Of a DNA stretch of 64,000 nt, positions 1-11,200 are shown piece after piece (the stretch's first letter is position 1; each line of letters opens with the position of its first letter). The position numbers and the translations under genes were made by a program. Source of the stretch: Aureliella helgolandensis (GTDB lineage Bacteria > Planctomycetota > Planctomycetia > Pirellulales > Pirellulaceae); assembly GCF_007752135.1 (NCBI RefSeq), contig NZ_CP036298.1, positions 6,502,501-6,566,500 of the forward strand, given 5' to 3'. The notes under the pieces are model-generated. The model saw nothing but the letters and a program-made list of their open reading frames with translations, was not told the DNA's origin and did no database searches.

Positions 1-1
1 T

Positions 2-1357
2 GGAAGTCAACGACCAGCCGAGCTGCCTGCCTTCCCCAGCACCGCGGGGCTGCCCCCCGCACCACAAGCCATGCCACCAGTGATTCTTCCCGCAACGGCC
101 TCCGAGCCATGCGAAGCCGAAGAATGCGAAGGCACCAACCATTCCGGGCTCTCCCTAGTCGTTGAAACGAGCTCTGGCTCAGGGTCGAACTCATTAATTG
201 ATATCGACATCCCACTCGATTTTCCAGCTCCAGTGCCCCCTAGCACTGAACTGAGTGGGCCTCGCCCTTTGGCGGTCAGAGCTCCTGCAGCGGTTGAATC
301 GCCTGCCACTCTGAACCGGACTCCAGAGGTCGTACGGCAGAATCGACGTGTTAGCCTGAGCAAGTCCACTAAGGAGTCGGATAACTCTGGAACTCAATTC
401 AATCTAAGCGACGCTGCGGAACCAGCGAAGCCCAGCTCACACGTTCGAGAATCGCAGGAACCATCGCTGCCTGCCACAGAGAGCGCCGAGTTCTCGATGA
501 GCGACGTTGAGGAGAGTTCTCGGAAGTCAAAGACTGTGGTACAAACCGCGATTGCGACCGCTCCCAAAACGGAGACTGCCGTCAAGGAAAAAGCGGTCAC
601 GGCCAGCCTTTCGGACAATGAATCGTCCAAGTCCTCCCCAACCAGGGAACCGGCCATGAAGCCATCGCTGGCGGCCCGAGTTAAGCCGGCACCTACGACC
701 GAGGGCGGTAACGGCAGCTCTCTGTCGAACGTTCTTTCTGAATCGATTCCTGCGCCTGCCCCAACTGACACCAAGGCGAGCCCTTGGGAAAGCAGCCGGA
801 ACACTCAGCGATTGCAGGCAACGCTAGCCTCCCGTTCAACGCCGATTGGACCAGCACCCGCGGTTGTTTCCTACTCGCCGTCTCCGTCCCCGGCGCCCAC
901 TTCGATCATTCCCGGCGAATCGACCTTGGATGTCGATATCCAAGACTCGGTCAACCTGTCGGTGAAGGATGAGATTCTTGAAGTCTCCATCGAAAACCCA
1001 CGTGTCTGTGAATCGATTCAAACCGGAGACCATGGAATATCCATTGTGGGTTTATCGGCTGGTGTGAGTCGCGTCGCGATTACAACTCGACAACGCGATG
1101 GACAACGTCAGGTCGAAGTGCATCACATTTCAGTGGGCAACAATCGCTCGCAAACGAAAGCTCAAAAGTTGGCCGCTCAAATCAATGAGGCGGTGGCCAG
1201 AATGCATACCAGCAGTTCGGTAGAGGTCATTGCGGTCGGGGACGGGCTTTTGGCACAAGGCATCGCTAGCTCGGAGAAAGATGCTCGACAGATTGTAGAG
1301 TTCATCCGAAAAACGGCCTTGGTTCCTGTAACCGACCGAATCAGACTGCACCGTTAA
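2..1357 (+). CDS. Secreted protein with CpaC-type secretin N-domain and BON-like C-terminus (5' partial)
   Basis: The frame is open to the left edge of the window, so the first ATG (71) is probably internal and the gene begins upstream. About the first 280 visible residues are Ser/Pro/Thr/Glu-rich and look disordered. Residues ~285-350 (from ATG 71) resemble the N-terminal domain of CpaC/RcpA pilus secretins, with an alternating beta pattern around 'LDVDIQDSVNLSVKDEILEV'. The last ~65 residues resemble a BON domain. There is no secretin barrel, so this is a stand-alone envelope protein with borrowed pilus-type domains. It may bind peptidoglycan or secretin partners, which is inference. The next gene, a BBP7 barrel, starts 155 bp downstream. 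Confidence 0.65.
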   Translation, partial: GSQRPAELPAFPSTAGLPPAPQAMPPVILPATASEPCEAEECEGTNHSGLSLVVETSSGSGSNSLIDIDIPLDFPAPVPPSTELSGPRPLAVRAPAAVESPATLNRTPEVVRQNRRVSLSKSTKESDNSGTQFNLSDAAEPAKPSSHVRESQEPSLPATESAEFSMSDVEESSRKSKTVVQTAIATAPKTETAVKEKAVTASLSDNESSKSSPTREPAMKPSLAARVKPAPTTEGGNGSSLSNVLSESIPAPAPTDTKASPWESSRNTQRLQATLASRSTPIGPAPAVVSYSPSPSPAPTSIIPGESTLDVDIQDSVNLSVKDEILEVSIENPRVCESIQTGDHGISIVGLSAGVSRVAITTRQRDGQRQVEVHHISVGNNRSQTKAQKLAAQINEAVARMHTSSSVEVIAVGDGLLAQGIASSEKDARQIVEFIRKTALVPVTDRIRLHR

Positions 1358-1512
1358 AAAGCTTCCCAGGCATTCTTTATTCATCGATCGAATGCCAAAT
1401 TCGAAATCTGTTTTTATTCGAACGTCAGAGGGTTTCACGCCGAAATGGAAATGCATTCGGAGTAACCCACAAAGCGTGACTCACTATCAAGGACGTTAAC
1501 ACGAGGTTTGAT

Positions 1513-2706
1513 ATGCCCAAGATCCACTACTTTTCAAGCGGCCAAAAGGCTGTCACCGGCGTTGCTCACCAGACTCTCATAACGCTATTCGGCATCGGGC
1601 TAGTTTTGGCATCGGCAAATGCTTCCGCTCAAACGGTAGCACGTGCTGGCGTCCCTGCTTTGCAAACCAGCGCCGGTGGAGCTCGAATACCAGATTCTAT
1701 GGAAGGCACATCGGCAAGCATGTCGGATATGCCAACCGTCGGGTCTGCTTATTCGCTAACCTCCGATGCTTCTCGCATCGAACCGGCGAGCTACTTCCCG
1801 TCCGCAGGATTCGGCTCGCGAGCGACCCAATCAGACCCTTGCTACGGTGGGTGTGATGTCCGCTGGTACGCATCGTACGAGGCACTTTGGTTGACCCGTG
1901 AGAACGATGAACGATTCTCGCTTTCGCTCAACAGCAACCTACCCGATTGGGATTATGATTTTGGAGGGCGCTACACGGTTGGCAGTATGATGGACTGCGT
2001 AAGTGCTTGGGAGTTTGTCTACGCAGGCCCCTTTGACTGGCAACGCAGTGCCTCGGTTGCAGGTGCTGGCGTACTGCAAAGTCGCTTCTTCCCCCACGGT
2101 GGCTTTACCGCTGCAAACGTGACAGGTTTCAATGACGCAGATCAGCACGTACAAAACTTGAGCGCTGAATTGCATAGCTTTGAAGTCAATCGTCGCTGGC
2201 ACAGCTGGGATGCTCTCTCGACAATGATCGGTTTCCGCTACATCGATTACGACGAGGACTACGTTTTCCAATCACTCAAAGCTGGTGGTACAACCGGATT
2301 CTACGCAGACTCGCTGGAGAACCAGATGCTGGGCGGCCAAATCGGCGCTGACGTTCTGTACCCAGTTAGCCTGAGAGGCAGTGTCGGATTTCGCGGCAAG
2401 GCTGGAGTGTACGCGAATTTCGAAGACCGTTCGACTTACATGACAAACGAAGGCGTACTCTTGCTCAACGGTGGCGATGATCACGTCGAGCTGGCTGGCT
2501 TGATTGAGGGTGGAGTAATCGGCAACTACCAAATCGTCCCCAGCATTCGCTTGACCGCTGGCTACGAGTTCTGGTACGTACCAGGTGCAGCCACAATCGC
2601 GGAACAAACTCCTGCCCACGTGCATCCCGGTGCTGGATTCTCGATTGAAAACGAAAGCGACCTATTCTTGCATGGTGGCAGTCTAGGACTCCAAGTCCTA
2701 TTCTAG
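1513..2706 (+). CDS. BBP7-family outer-membrane beta-barrel protein
   Basis: 397 residues with a signal peptide (hydrophobic stretch ~20-38, likely cleavage after 'ASA' near residue 39). The mature part has alternating aromatic/polar beta strands, a Cys pair near 'CYGGC', barrel strands such as 'TMIGFRYIDYDEDY', and a C-terminal strand ending in Phe, as expected for an outer-membrane barrel. The layout fits the BBP7 family, which is expanded in planctomycetes and has no settled function. The ATG at 1513 follows an 'ACGAGG' ribosome-binding site. A strong hairpin terminator sits 36 bp after the stop, so it is probably transcribed alone or with the gene upstream. Confidence 0.75.
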   Translation: MPKIHYFSSGQKAVTGVAHQTLITLFGIGLVLASANASAQTVARAGVPALQTSAGGARIPDSMEGTSASMSDMPTVGSAYSLTSDASRIEPASYFPSAGFGSRATQSDPCYGGCDVRWYASYEALWLTRENDERFSLSLNSNLPDWDYDFGGRYTVGSMMDCVSAWEFVYAGPFDWQRSASVAGAGVLQSRFFPHGGFTAANVTGFNDADQHVQNLSAELHSFEVNRRWHSWDALSTMIGFRYIDYDEDYVFQSLKAGGTTGFYADSLENQMLGGQIGADVLYPVSLRGSVGFRGKAGVYANFEDRSTYMTNEGVLLLNGGDDHVELAGLIEGGVIGNYQIVPSIRLTAGYEFWYVPGAATIAEQTPAHVHPGAGFSIENESDLFLHGGSLGLQVLF

Positions 2707-2741
2707 GATTGCGAGCCGGTTCGCTATTCAAAAAACAACTG

Positions 2742-2772
2742 ACGTGGCAAGCCTAGCTTGCCACGTTTTTTT
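2742..2772 (+). terminator. Rho-independent terminator
   Basis: Perfect 10-bp stem (ACGTGGCAAG / CTTGCCACGT), 5-nt loop and a run of seven T, 36 bp after the BBP7 gene. Confidence 0.9.
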
Positions 2773-3000
2773 ATTTCCAATGCTGTAAAACCACCCACTT
2801 CCGAGATAGTATGGGCTCATGCACGAGGCGGCAGGCGCGCGATTGCGTTTGCAATGAGCAGCGAGCCTGTTGCTGTTGGCCATTGCTTCTAGAATAGGAA
2901 TGATCTGCACCGCAGCGATCCCTCCAGCACTTGGCACCTATGCATCCCGCAATGCTAAGCCCATCGAATCCATCGCAACTGCCCCATTTTGACCGAGTCA

Positions 3001-3576
3001 ATGCTAAGTATGTTTGATCAGTTCCGACAAATCTGGCGCCAAAATAACGGCAACTTGCTGCTGATGATGGGCGGCATCGTCATTGCGATAGGCTCGGTGG
3101 TCTGGTACTTCAACGTCTTACCCGACGTGAGACTTGTCGTTCCCAACAATTTAGCCCTGCAGCTTCCGGCCTCTTCGAATCGTCCGACTGAAGAGCTGAT
3201 CGTGCTCATCCGCGGGCCCGCGCGTTCGCCTTCGATGCTCCGTGGAATCCAAGGCATGGTTATGCTCCTGCCGCCAGCCGGAGAGCTCACCGAATTCCCA
3301 CAACCCCTGCAAACACTTCCCTTCGAAATGGATTCACGAGGCATGGCCGGCGTTACCCTGAACGGTACCGGTCGACCAGAAGTAGCCATTGCCGCCTTCC
3401 TCGACCTGAACAGCAATGGAATTCTTGATATCGATGCGGCAGGACTTCCCACCGAGCCGGTCCGCCTATCTTCTTTCCCCATGGAGGAGCCCCGTACTCT
3501 CAGCCTTTCCGTGTCGCCGATTGTGCCAGAGTCCGATAGCCCCACGATCGTGGAATTAGATTTCACCTCGGAGTAA
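3001..3576 (+). CDS. Membrane-anchored periplasmic protein of unknown function
   Basis: 191 residues from ATG 3001; an upstream in-frame TTG (2989) and ATG 3010 are alternative starts. One N-terminal membrane segment (~18-38, 'LLLMMGGIVIAIGSVVWYF') is followed by a beta-rich domain. The segment 'FLDLNSNGILD' resembles the Asp/Asn-rich calcium-like loop of DUF2141-type or dockerin-like domains. No enzyme motif is visible. It is convergent with the minus-strand gene ending 3 bp downstream. A real gene by codon pattern and membrane anchor, with unknown role. Confidence 0.55.
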   Translation: MLSMFDQFRQIWRQNNGNLLLMMGGIVIAIGSVVWYFNVLPDVRLVVPNNLALQLPASSNRPTEELIVLIRGPARSPSMLRGIQGMVMLLPPAGELTEFPQPLQTLPFEMDSRGMAGVTLNGTGRPEVAIAAFLDLNSNGILDIDAAGLPTEPVRLSSFPMEEPRTLSLSVSPIVPESDSPTIVELDFTSE

Positions 3577-3578
3577 GC

Positions 3579-5438
3579 TCAATCGCGACGCAACGAGAAC
3601 GTCATGTAATGCAATCCGGTCTCTTCTTCCACTAGAAAACCTCCGCTCGGTGCTAGGTATTTCGAAATTACCGAAAACGGAGGCAATTCCTGCTTCTCGA
3701 GCGCGTTCACGAGCGACTGGAAGAATGGATTTCCTCCGGCCATGCCTTTCAAACGCTCGCGGTTCTTGGGATCACGAGCTAGTTCATAAAACAACTGCAG
3801 GGTCTCCTCGGGGCGCGCAAAAGAGATGCCAGAACATTCCTTGTCCTGCAATTGAGCGCTAATGCGATCCGAAATTAGTTGGTACTCAAGCGAATCGCTC
3901 AGCTTGCCAACGCTGCCATTCACGCGACTGGCCAATTGCTGCATCATGTATCGGCTATCGGAAATGACCACATAGTCATCGATCATTGCAATGCATATCT
4001 CCGGCCGCCGGATGGGGCCATCCTTTGCAAAGCGTTCCGCCCGCCCGACGAGCACCACGTTGACTTTCAATTCCCCATAGGTCTCCGACTGGACTTCGAC
4101 CCGTTCCGGAATGGATTCCAAAAGCTTGGGCAGCACATTGTTCTTAAAGTACTCGGGGTTCTTCAACCGGATCGCGTAAACATTCGATCCACTGTTAATG
4201 CGAACCGGACGCACGAACCCTTGCAGCATCGTAACCCGCCCCTCCAGATTCTCCAAAATATCCTTCCGTACATCCAGTCCCAAACGCTCATTCATACGTT
4301 CAAAGACTTGCTGTTGAAGCGCATCCTCACCACGAAACTGGTTGTATAGACGCTCCACTCCTTCGACTGTTGAACTCCAATCCCAATTGAGTGTCATATA
4401 GGATGCCACCGTATCGGGAACCCACGCTTCGGGCGCCGTGGCCCCTGATTTAGGACGCACAAGGCTTAGCACGGCTCTGCGCGGACTGCTCAGCAAGAGA
4501 TGCATGTGAGTGATCGAATCGAAGTCAGGGGGCCCGATAATGGAACTTCCCCCTACGGCTTCAATGCCATCGAGCCCCAACGCGGGAAGCACAGCTTTGA
4601 CCATCGCACCCGATGCATCACGCGGTAAGAACTCTCGAACAATCGCCATCGGATCCGCATAGAAAGAGATCTGAGGTCGCTCTCCTTCGGTGCCCACCGA
4701 ACGCGACATAATCGATGTGAATTTGCGGTTCTCGGAAAGCGTCTTCCATTCGGGTTGTTGAGTAATCCAAGCTCCAGCCAATTGCTCGACCAATTCCGAA
4801 TCCGAGCTCGCAACCATGACTCCATTGTCAATAAAATACGCAAACTGTTGATCGCGGCGATTCGGATGGGCATAGCGGTGCAAGGTCAAACGATCGACCT
4901 CCTTTTCCGTATGGGCCATCTCCGGGTCGATCGACTCATCCATGCGTTTGAGTAGAATTTGGACACTGGTGATTTCGGCTCCCGCATCCAGCAGCAGCAC
5001 TACCGCAGGACGGTCCGATTGAATCCGCACGCGGTCCCCGTCGTCGTTTCGCACTAGCTTTCCAATCCCGCGATCCTTGGGGAGCAGAGCGATCGCCAAC
5101 TCCCCGTTGGGAATGGAGAGCACTTCATCCAAGTTTAGCCCGAACACGTCCTGCATGCGTTCGGTCGCGCGGACAAAGGAACCGTAGAACTCCATCAAAA
5201 TGGGTTTGAGCTGCTCGTCGTTTCCCAGCTTCCCCATCATGCTATTGGACAAATCTTCCCGCAGCTGCTTCACATCATCTACACGCAGGTAGGCCAACGT
5301 TTTCTCGGGGAACAGTTTGGGAGCGGTTAGACGCCCCGTCGCTACCTCTTGCGCCGTAGCCACTCCGACGGTCGCGTGGGCCATCCACAGTGTCACCAAG
5401 ATGGCTAGCACTTGAATCTTCCTAAAGCACTGACGCAT
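3579..5438 (-). CDS. Large secreted protein, DUF3352-like, unknown function
   Basis: 619 residues with a clear signal peptide (MRQCFRKIQ..., hydrophobic ~9-27, cleavage near 'ATAQE'). The mature protein alternates alpha/beta elements, with recurring 'LAYLRVDDVKQL' and 'VMVASSDSELVEQLAG' segments like those of planctomycete DUF3352-type secreted proteins. No catalytic motif or membrane segment is visible beyond the signal peptide. The gene stands alone: its upstream 680 bp has no gene and its 3' end faces the convergent gene at 3576. The family name is a guess from overall pattern. Confidence 0.6.
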   Translation of the reverse strand: MRQCFRKIQVLAILVTLWMAHATVGVATAQEVATGRLTAPKLFPEKTLAYLRVDDVKQLREDLSNSMMGKLGNDEQLKPILMEFYGSFVRATERMQDVFGLNLDEVLSIPNGELAIALLPKDRGIGKLVRNDDGDRVRIQSDRPAVVLLLDAGAEITSVQILLKRMDESIDPEMAHTEKEVDRLTLHRYAHPNRRDQQFAYFIDNGVMVASSDSELVEQLAGAWITQQPEWKTLSENRKFTSIMSRSVGTEGERPQISFYADPMAIVREFLPRDASGAMVKAVLPALGLDGIEAVGGSSIIGPPDFDSITHMHLLLSSPRRAVLSLVRPKSGATAPEAWVPDTVASYMTLNWDWSSTVEGVERLYNQFRGEDALQQQVFERMNERLGLDVRKDILENLEGRVTMLQGFVRPVRINSGSNVYAIRLKNPEYFKNNVLPKLLESIPERVEVQSETYGELKVNVVLVGRAERFAKDGPIRRPEICIAMIDDYVVISDSRYMMQQLASRVNGSVGKLSDSLEYQLISDRISAQLQDKECSGISFARPEETLQLFYELARDPKNRERLKGMAGGNPFFQSLVNALEKQELPPFSVISKYLAPSGGFLVEEETGLHYMTFSLRRD

Positions 5439-6116
5439 GATTTAACCCTTGATACAGCGTTGTTGTTAGCGAATGAAGCGGTGGGAAAAAGTTGGGAAAA
5501 AGTTGGGAAAGGCGAGCTGCCATGACGGCCAGTTACAATCTATGGAGCTTCCTGAACCGATGCAAACGGGAGCTACACAACGGTACCAATCGGCTGCCGA
5601 CGCCATGTGCTATCCCCCCAAATGCATTACAACCCATCAAGACGGAGCAAACGTCGCACCTCCCCAAATCGTTCAACAGCGCATTCCCCAGAAGTATCTA
5701 CCGCCGGTGTACTAGCATTGCCGATTCAGGAAGATGGGACACGCACAACTTTGATGAATCCCGCGTGCCTGGCTGTCCAGCTGCCGTCATCCCGTTGGCG
5801 AAGTGGGTGGCAAGACATCCTACCATTCCCACATATCCCCAGGGATTGCGTGGTAGTTAGTTCTCGGAATTGACAGGAAAGCTAGGCATCTGCCCCAGCA
5901 TTTTTGGCGTTCCAGACTAGAAGACAGTCCATCGATTCCCGGTAGATTCACAAGCCGGAGCCCCCACCGAACTACACATTCGCTCAGAATTAGCCTATCT
6001 TGGTAAGATGGAGTAGAAATTCCCGCGAAACCAGCCACCTGCAAGAGTGTTTCAACTTTTGAATGCGCAACGACAACGTCACAAAACCGACACCACCCCC
6101 AATGAGGTTTACCGCC
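5439..6116. other. Intergenic region between divergent genes
   Basis: 680 bp with no convincing gene. Immediately upstream of the 3579-5438 gene there is a short direct repeat of GTTGGGAAAA (three copies, about 5480-5510). Promoters for both flanking genes must lie here, but I could not identify -35/-10 boxes with confidence. Confidence 0.5.
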
Positions 6117-6740
6117 ATGATTAGAAATCTCTTTGCAGCGCTGACGATTCTCGCGAGTTTGTCCAACGTTGCGTCGGCTCAGGTATTTGGATCCGCGACC
6201 AACACCGGAACCAATCAAGCCGCATCTGGCGCCGAGATGACCACGGGTGTCATCACCGAATCCTCTTTTGGCAATGGTTTTGCCTTTGACGCCGGCTTTG
6301 GCGGAAATGTGTTTGGCGGAAACACCGCCGCGGCCGCACTTGGCGGTGCCGCCTTGGGGCGGAGTGGTTTCGGAGGAGGTTTCGGTGGCGGCGGCTTCGG
6401 AGGTGGACGAGGCGCTCAGAACCAGAATCAACAAAACGAAACCAAAGTGCGCGCCACCGTCAAACTTGGCTTTAAAATTGACGGCCCACCACCTGCGCTG
6501 CGCAGTAGACAATTGAACTCCACGCTAGCTCGACTACCGCTACAGCGGCAATTTGCCAACATCCATGTCGTCATGGACGGTTCAACTGCTGTGCTCAGCG
6601 GTATTGCCAAGAATCCAGAGGATTTGGGCGTCCTCAGACAACTGCTCCTGATGGAGCCCGGTGTTCAAGAGGTTAATTTAAGCCAAATACAGACACCAGT
6701 CTCAGAGCCAGAATTGGTTCCGGCCGTTCCCACGCGATAG
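6117..6740 (+). CDS. Secreted glycine-rich BON-domain protein
   Basis: The best start is ATG 6117, preceded by 'TGAGGT' and opening a typical signal peptide (MIRNLFAALTILASLSNVASAQ); ATGs at 6063 and 6102 are in frame but would bury it. A glycine-rich stretch near residues 75-100 (GGGFGGGGFGGGRG) is followed by a Gln/Asn linker and a single BON-like domain ('FANIHVVMDGSTAVLSGIAK'). BON domains are thought to bind lipid or envelope surfaces. With the BON protein at 34956 and the BON-like end of the first gene, this makes three such proteins in the window. Confidence 0.7.
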   Translation: MIRNLFAALTILASLSNVASAQVFGSATNTGTNQAASGAEMTTGVITESSFGNGFAFDAGFGGNVFGGNTAAAALGGAALGRSGFGGGFGGGGFGGGRGAQNQNQQNETKVRATVKLGFKIDGPPPALRSRQLNSTLARLPLQRQFANIHVVMDGSTAVLSGIAKNPEDLGVLRQLLLMEPGVQEVNLSQIQTPVSEPELVPAVPTR

Positions 6741-7142
6741 CCAAGCCCTCTCCCCGGTTCGCGAGATCATCCTTAGCTCTGCGTCCCCTAGCGATCTTGC
6801 ACTTGCATCATGTGTGCGAGTTGCAGAATTCGGGTCCCAGCTAAGAGCTATGTGGTGAGGGGTTGCAGGTACCGACCAACACTGGCGACTGGCAGTGTCC
6901 CAATCGGTGGTTTCAAGATTTGCGAGCCCGGTTGTGCATGAACCACGACCCCAATCGCAGGGCTCAAGCCTGCTGCACTTACAAACGCCGCTTCAAATTC
7001 AGAGTACGGTTTTAGAGCGAGGTTTCTACAGGCACTGGTTCTCAACTCACCTTGCCCCCAGAGAGAGCCACCCCTTTGACCAAAGAGCGGCGTGCTCTGC
7101 CTGAGAAGGTAGTGCCGGTGGAGCCATTGCGACCGCACGGCT
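6741..7142. other. Intergenic region between convergent genes
   Basis: About 400 bp between two convergent genes. I see no gene, RNA or obvious terminator hairpin with a T-run here. Confidence 0.5.
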
Positions 7143-8159
7143 TTAGTCTGCACGTTGGAACGAGGCTGCTTGCACCGGATTGTTCGGGACTCCCGCCGTG
7201 AAAGGTGATCCCGCATTAATATTCGGTGGGCTCGTCGACGGAGGAGGCGTCAGGACGCGCAGATCGAAATTCTCTTTAGGAGTTGTGCCTAGTTGGAATT
7301 CGATGGTCGGGTTCTTAGGAAAGTTCCCTGCATCGTGGTAGTTCTGAGCCGACACACCTGTGCTTACCGGCCTGGACTGTCCCCCTCCAACCTGTACGGC
7401 ACTACCGCTGATGGCGCGATTGGTCGCTCGATTTGAATTGGCCGTTTGAACGGTCCCGTTTGAGGAGCTGAGACCGTTCTTGCGAACTAGGCTTGCATTC
7501 CGCGGGACGTCGATCACGGTGGTCCGCATCGTTGGCTTCGCATCCCCTGAGTTCGTAGGCACCGACTGAGTTTGATACGACACCGCCTGCATTCGGGGGG
7601 CATCGATGTCATTGGGATCGCGGCTCTTACCCGGCAAAAACAACTTGGCTGCCTCACCTTGTAGAATGGATCCCTCGGTCGACTTAAACGTTGGGATCAA
7701 AGTTATTCCCTCGCGATACCCATCGGCTTCATCCCAGGGAATCCAAATGCTGTAGGAAGCGCCAATTTCTGAGGGACTGAAATGCCCCGATAGCTGCTCG
7801 GCCGTAAACGCAAAAGACTTATCGGCTTTCACGCTCTCATTCGCTCCGTGGCCGGGCGTAGTGACATAGCCATGGACGACCAGGTCGCCCTCGACCGGTA
7901 TTGCTTGGGAGCGATCGTTGTAGAAATAGATGCGTCCCCCAAAGCCACGCGTTGTCGGCCTGCCAGCCACCGCGAGCGTGTCTGGCGACCAAATGACCGC
8001 CAGAGAGGTAGGGTGCTGGTACTCTTTTTTGAACCAGCTCGTTGGCAGCCAATCCTTCCCCTTGGTTTCGGTCCCACTCTTGCTAAACGTGCTACAGCCA
8101 GCGGTAGTGAAGAGCAGGGCTACCGCGGTGAACTTCATGGGTGCTTTGAATTTGGTCAT
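7143..8159 (-). CDS. Lipoprotein encoded with the secretin
   Basis: 338 residues starting at ATG 8159, preceded by AAGGAA; an adjacent TTG at 8162 is the only upstream alternative. The signal peptide ends in a lipobox (LFTTAGC), so the protein is lipid-anchored. The first ~180 residues form a folded beta-rich domain ('FGGRIYFYNDRSQAIPVEGDLVVHGYV'); the rest is Ser/Thr/Asn/Pro-rich and probably disordered. It lies 105 bp downstream of the secretin gene on the same strand, so it may be a pilotin-like or periplasmic partner of the secretin. That role comes from context only. Confidence 0.6.
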   Translation of the reverse strand: MTKFKAPMKFTAVALLFTTAGCSTFSKSGTETKGKDWLPTSWFKKEYQHPTSLAVIWSPDTLAVAGRPTTRGFGGRIYFYNDRSQAIPVEGDLVVHGYVTTPGHGANESVKADKSFAFTAEQLSGHFSPSEIGASYSIWIPWDEADGYREGITLIPTFKSTEGSILQGEAAKLFLPGKSRDPNDIDAPRMQAVSYQTQSVPTNSGDAKPTMRTTVIDVPRNASLVRKNGLSSSNGTVQTANSNRATNRAISGSAVQVGGGQSRPVSTGVSAQNYHDAGNFPKNPTIEFQLGTTPKENFDLRVLTPPPSTSPPNINAGSPFTAGVPNNPVQAASFQRAD

Positions 8160-8264
8160 CAAGATTTCCTTACCTTGGATGCACTTTCCTATCGATGCAC
8201 TGCGAACAACTCAGTACGGTGGCCCTCCCAGCGGAGTCGCTTGAGAGGGCATTGAACAGCCCTC

Positions 8265-11200
8265 CTACTTGTATCCACCAGCCGGCACTGGTTGATAAGT
8301 AGCGGTACCTGGGGCGTTAGGCGTGTAGACCTGAGGTGCAAAATTTCCAGGAGGCGGTACCAGTGGCTGGATATAACCTGCTTGCTGGAATACAGGCTTG
8401 CCATTGGAGGCTCCCATATCAATCGTCGGTGCTGGAGCCGGTTCGATTATCCCTTGAGTTCCGTCTAGCTGGTACTCTTGCAACTGGTTTGGGTCAGTCG
8501 TGCCCACATTGGGATGCAAGGCCCGATCTTGAAGTGCGGTTGGCACTCCATCGGGATAAATCATGGTACTCTTAGCAGGTCCCCAGAGACCATTGCCTCC
8601 GGACATTCCGACATCACCATGCAAGTTCAAGACGTCGGCCAAACACCAACTCATTCGCGACGTTTCTACCGTTTTGAGCGTTTCGTAGTCCTCATCGGTC
8701 TGAATCAAACGCGGTGTTAGCACCACCATCAACTCACGCCGTTGCTCGCTTTCCACGTCGAAGCGGAAGGCCGCACCGATCCATGGAATGCTGCCTAGAA
8801 TTGGGATCTGGCTGCGAGCCGTACTTCGGCTCTTGCTGATCAATCCAGCAAAGACGACCGTTTGCCCAGAGTAAGCGCTCACAACCGTGTCCGCTCGCGT
8901 TCGATTGATAATCGGTGACCGAATCACCTCTCCATTCACCCCGAAGCCGATAGGAATGCCAGTGCTGGGATCTCCCACACTGGAATTCTCAATCCCGACC
9001 TGCATCAAGATGATTCCATCAGGGCCGACTCGCGGCAGTACCGATAGCAGCAACCCGACATCTTCATCCGTCGTCAAAGTCTGTTGCGGACTGATCCCGT
9101 TTGCTTGCGTTACGCCAGTCACCCGTGGTACGGAAGACCCGACTTGGGCTGTGGCCAATTGCTGATCCATGGTCGTCAATTGTGGACGATTCAGAATCTG
9201 GATACGATTCGCGGTTTGCAACGCTCGTACGAGAACGCCTACGGCCTCACTCGACGCAGACAGGACAAGCCCGCCGGTTCCAGCCGAATTATTCCGTCCC
9301 ACCCCAAAGCTACTCATCGCTTGGCCGGCCACGTTCTGTGTCAATCCACCAGTGGTGGCACTAGTAATGGCGTTACCTAACCCAAATACGGGTGAACTCA
9401 GTGAACCGCCAGTCGCACTACCGCGATCAAACAGCAAGCCGTCCTGCAAACCCCATTCGGCTCCTAGCTCTAGCGAATCATCCAGTTGAACTTCTGCGAT
9501 GAGAACTTGAATGGCAATCATTGGAGGTCGGCGATCCAATCGCTCGATCAGCCCCAAGGCGGCATCAAAGTACTCAGGGCTGGCACTCAACAAAATGCTG
9601 TTGGTCCGCTGTTCGGGTACGACGAACACCTGTCGATTCACTAACTCTTGAGCACTGAGAATCTGGTTGATTCCGTTGTTCAAATTTTGTTGTGCTTGAG
9701 TCAACTGTGTAAAGTAGTCGGACAGGGCGGTCGCGACAAATTCGGCAGTCGCGTTGTTAAGCCAGATGACTTCCGTTCGTCGCGATTCCGCAACATCTTC
9801 ATCCAGCCGCAGAACCAGGGCCTCCAACACTTCCAGATCCGATCGGGAACCGCTAACAATCACACTGTTGGTACGTGCCTCGGCAGCGATCTGGAGTTGC
9901 ACCAAGCTGCCTTCGCCACCACCGGTCGTTAGATTCGATTGCGAGAGATTGTTCAGGAAGCTACCTTGAGCCCCCTGGCCTGCAGTGATGGCGAGACCGA
10001 ACAAACCTTGTAGAGTCTGAGCCAATGTGGTGGCGTCACCATTGCGGAGCTGGAAGACCTTAATCCGTGCTTCCGCACTCGGTAGTTGGTCGAGCTCCTC
10101 GATCAATTTGGCAATCAGAGCCATACTCGGCCCAGGAGCTTTGACCACAATGGCGTTGACCGATGCATCCGCACTGATCACAACTCCAGCCAAGATCCCC
10201 GACTCCACTTTGGTTGTATTGTTGCCGTCGACGGTCACAATACTGAGTTTACCGCTCGGTGGACTCGCTAGGGACGTGTCACCACCGGCCCCTTGCCCAG
10301 TAATCACCTCTTCGATCACAGCTTGCAAATCTTCAGCCAAAGTGTTCTTCAAGCGGAAAACGCGAAGTTCACTCTCGGCTTCGGTGCTCTCGACATCCAG
10401 CTCTGAAATCAGCTTTTCGACTTCGAGCATTTCGCGCGGCGAAGCTTGAATGATCAATGAGTTGGTGCGGTAGTCAGATACAATTTTGACCCGCGTTCCC
10501 AATCCAGTGCGAACAGCGTCGTTGCTACCTGGCTGCTCGACAAAGAACAATTGAATGCGTTCTTCGATGTCGACCGCCGAGGCATGCAACATGCGGCGAA
10601 CCTTCAACTGATGCTGCGGATCCAGAGGCTGGTCAATCTTTTCGATCAACTCCTGAACCGAAACCACAACCTCTTTGCGGCCGATGAGCAGGAGAGCATT
10701 GGGTTGCCCCAGTGCAGTAATGCTGACGGCGCCCTGACGCGGTAGATAGATGCTGTCGTAAAGCTGAGTTACGAGGGTTGCCACGGCATCGCCGTTGGCG
10801 TGCTTCATCACGTGCACCACAACTTCAGGTTGTGTTTCAGCCGCTTGCTTCTTGATCTTGTCGATTACTTCAAGAGTTCGCTTGACGTCATCTTTGCTAC
10901 CACGAATGATGACCAGGTCAATTTCTTCGATGAATTCGATCTGAACGTCGCCAAACAAACCGCTGCCAGTCCCGAGATCCTCCAGGGACCCCATGGCTGT
11001 GGCTTGAGCTTGTCCGTCGACCGTGACTTGAGCTTCCGCCGCTCCGCCTTGCTCTTGCATCAAGGTCGCTTTGACCAACTGAAATGCCTGCTTCACCTTG
11101 CGGGGCTCGGCGGGGCCTAGAGGCACAACGTGGGTCGCAGCGGAGGCATTCCCTTGGCCTTGATCCAGCGTTTGTACGACGCGAGTCCATCCAGCCAGCG

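Noticed and set aside
5820-6512. 230-residue minus-strand frame
   Set aside because: Overlaps the BON-protein gene antisense and has low-complexity Gly/Arg content mirroring its glycine-rich repeat.
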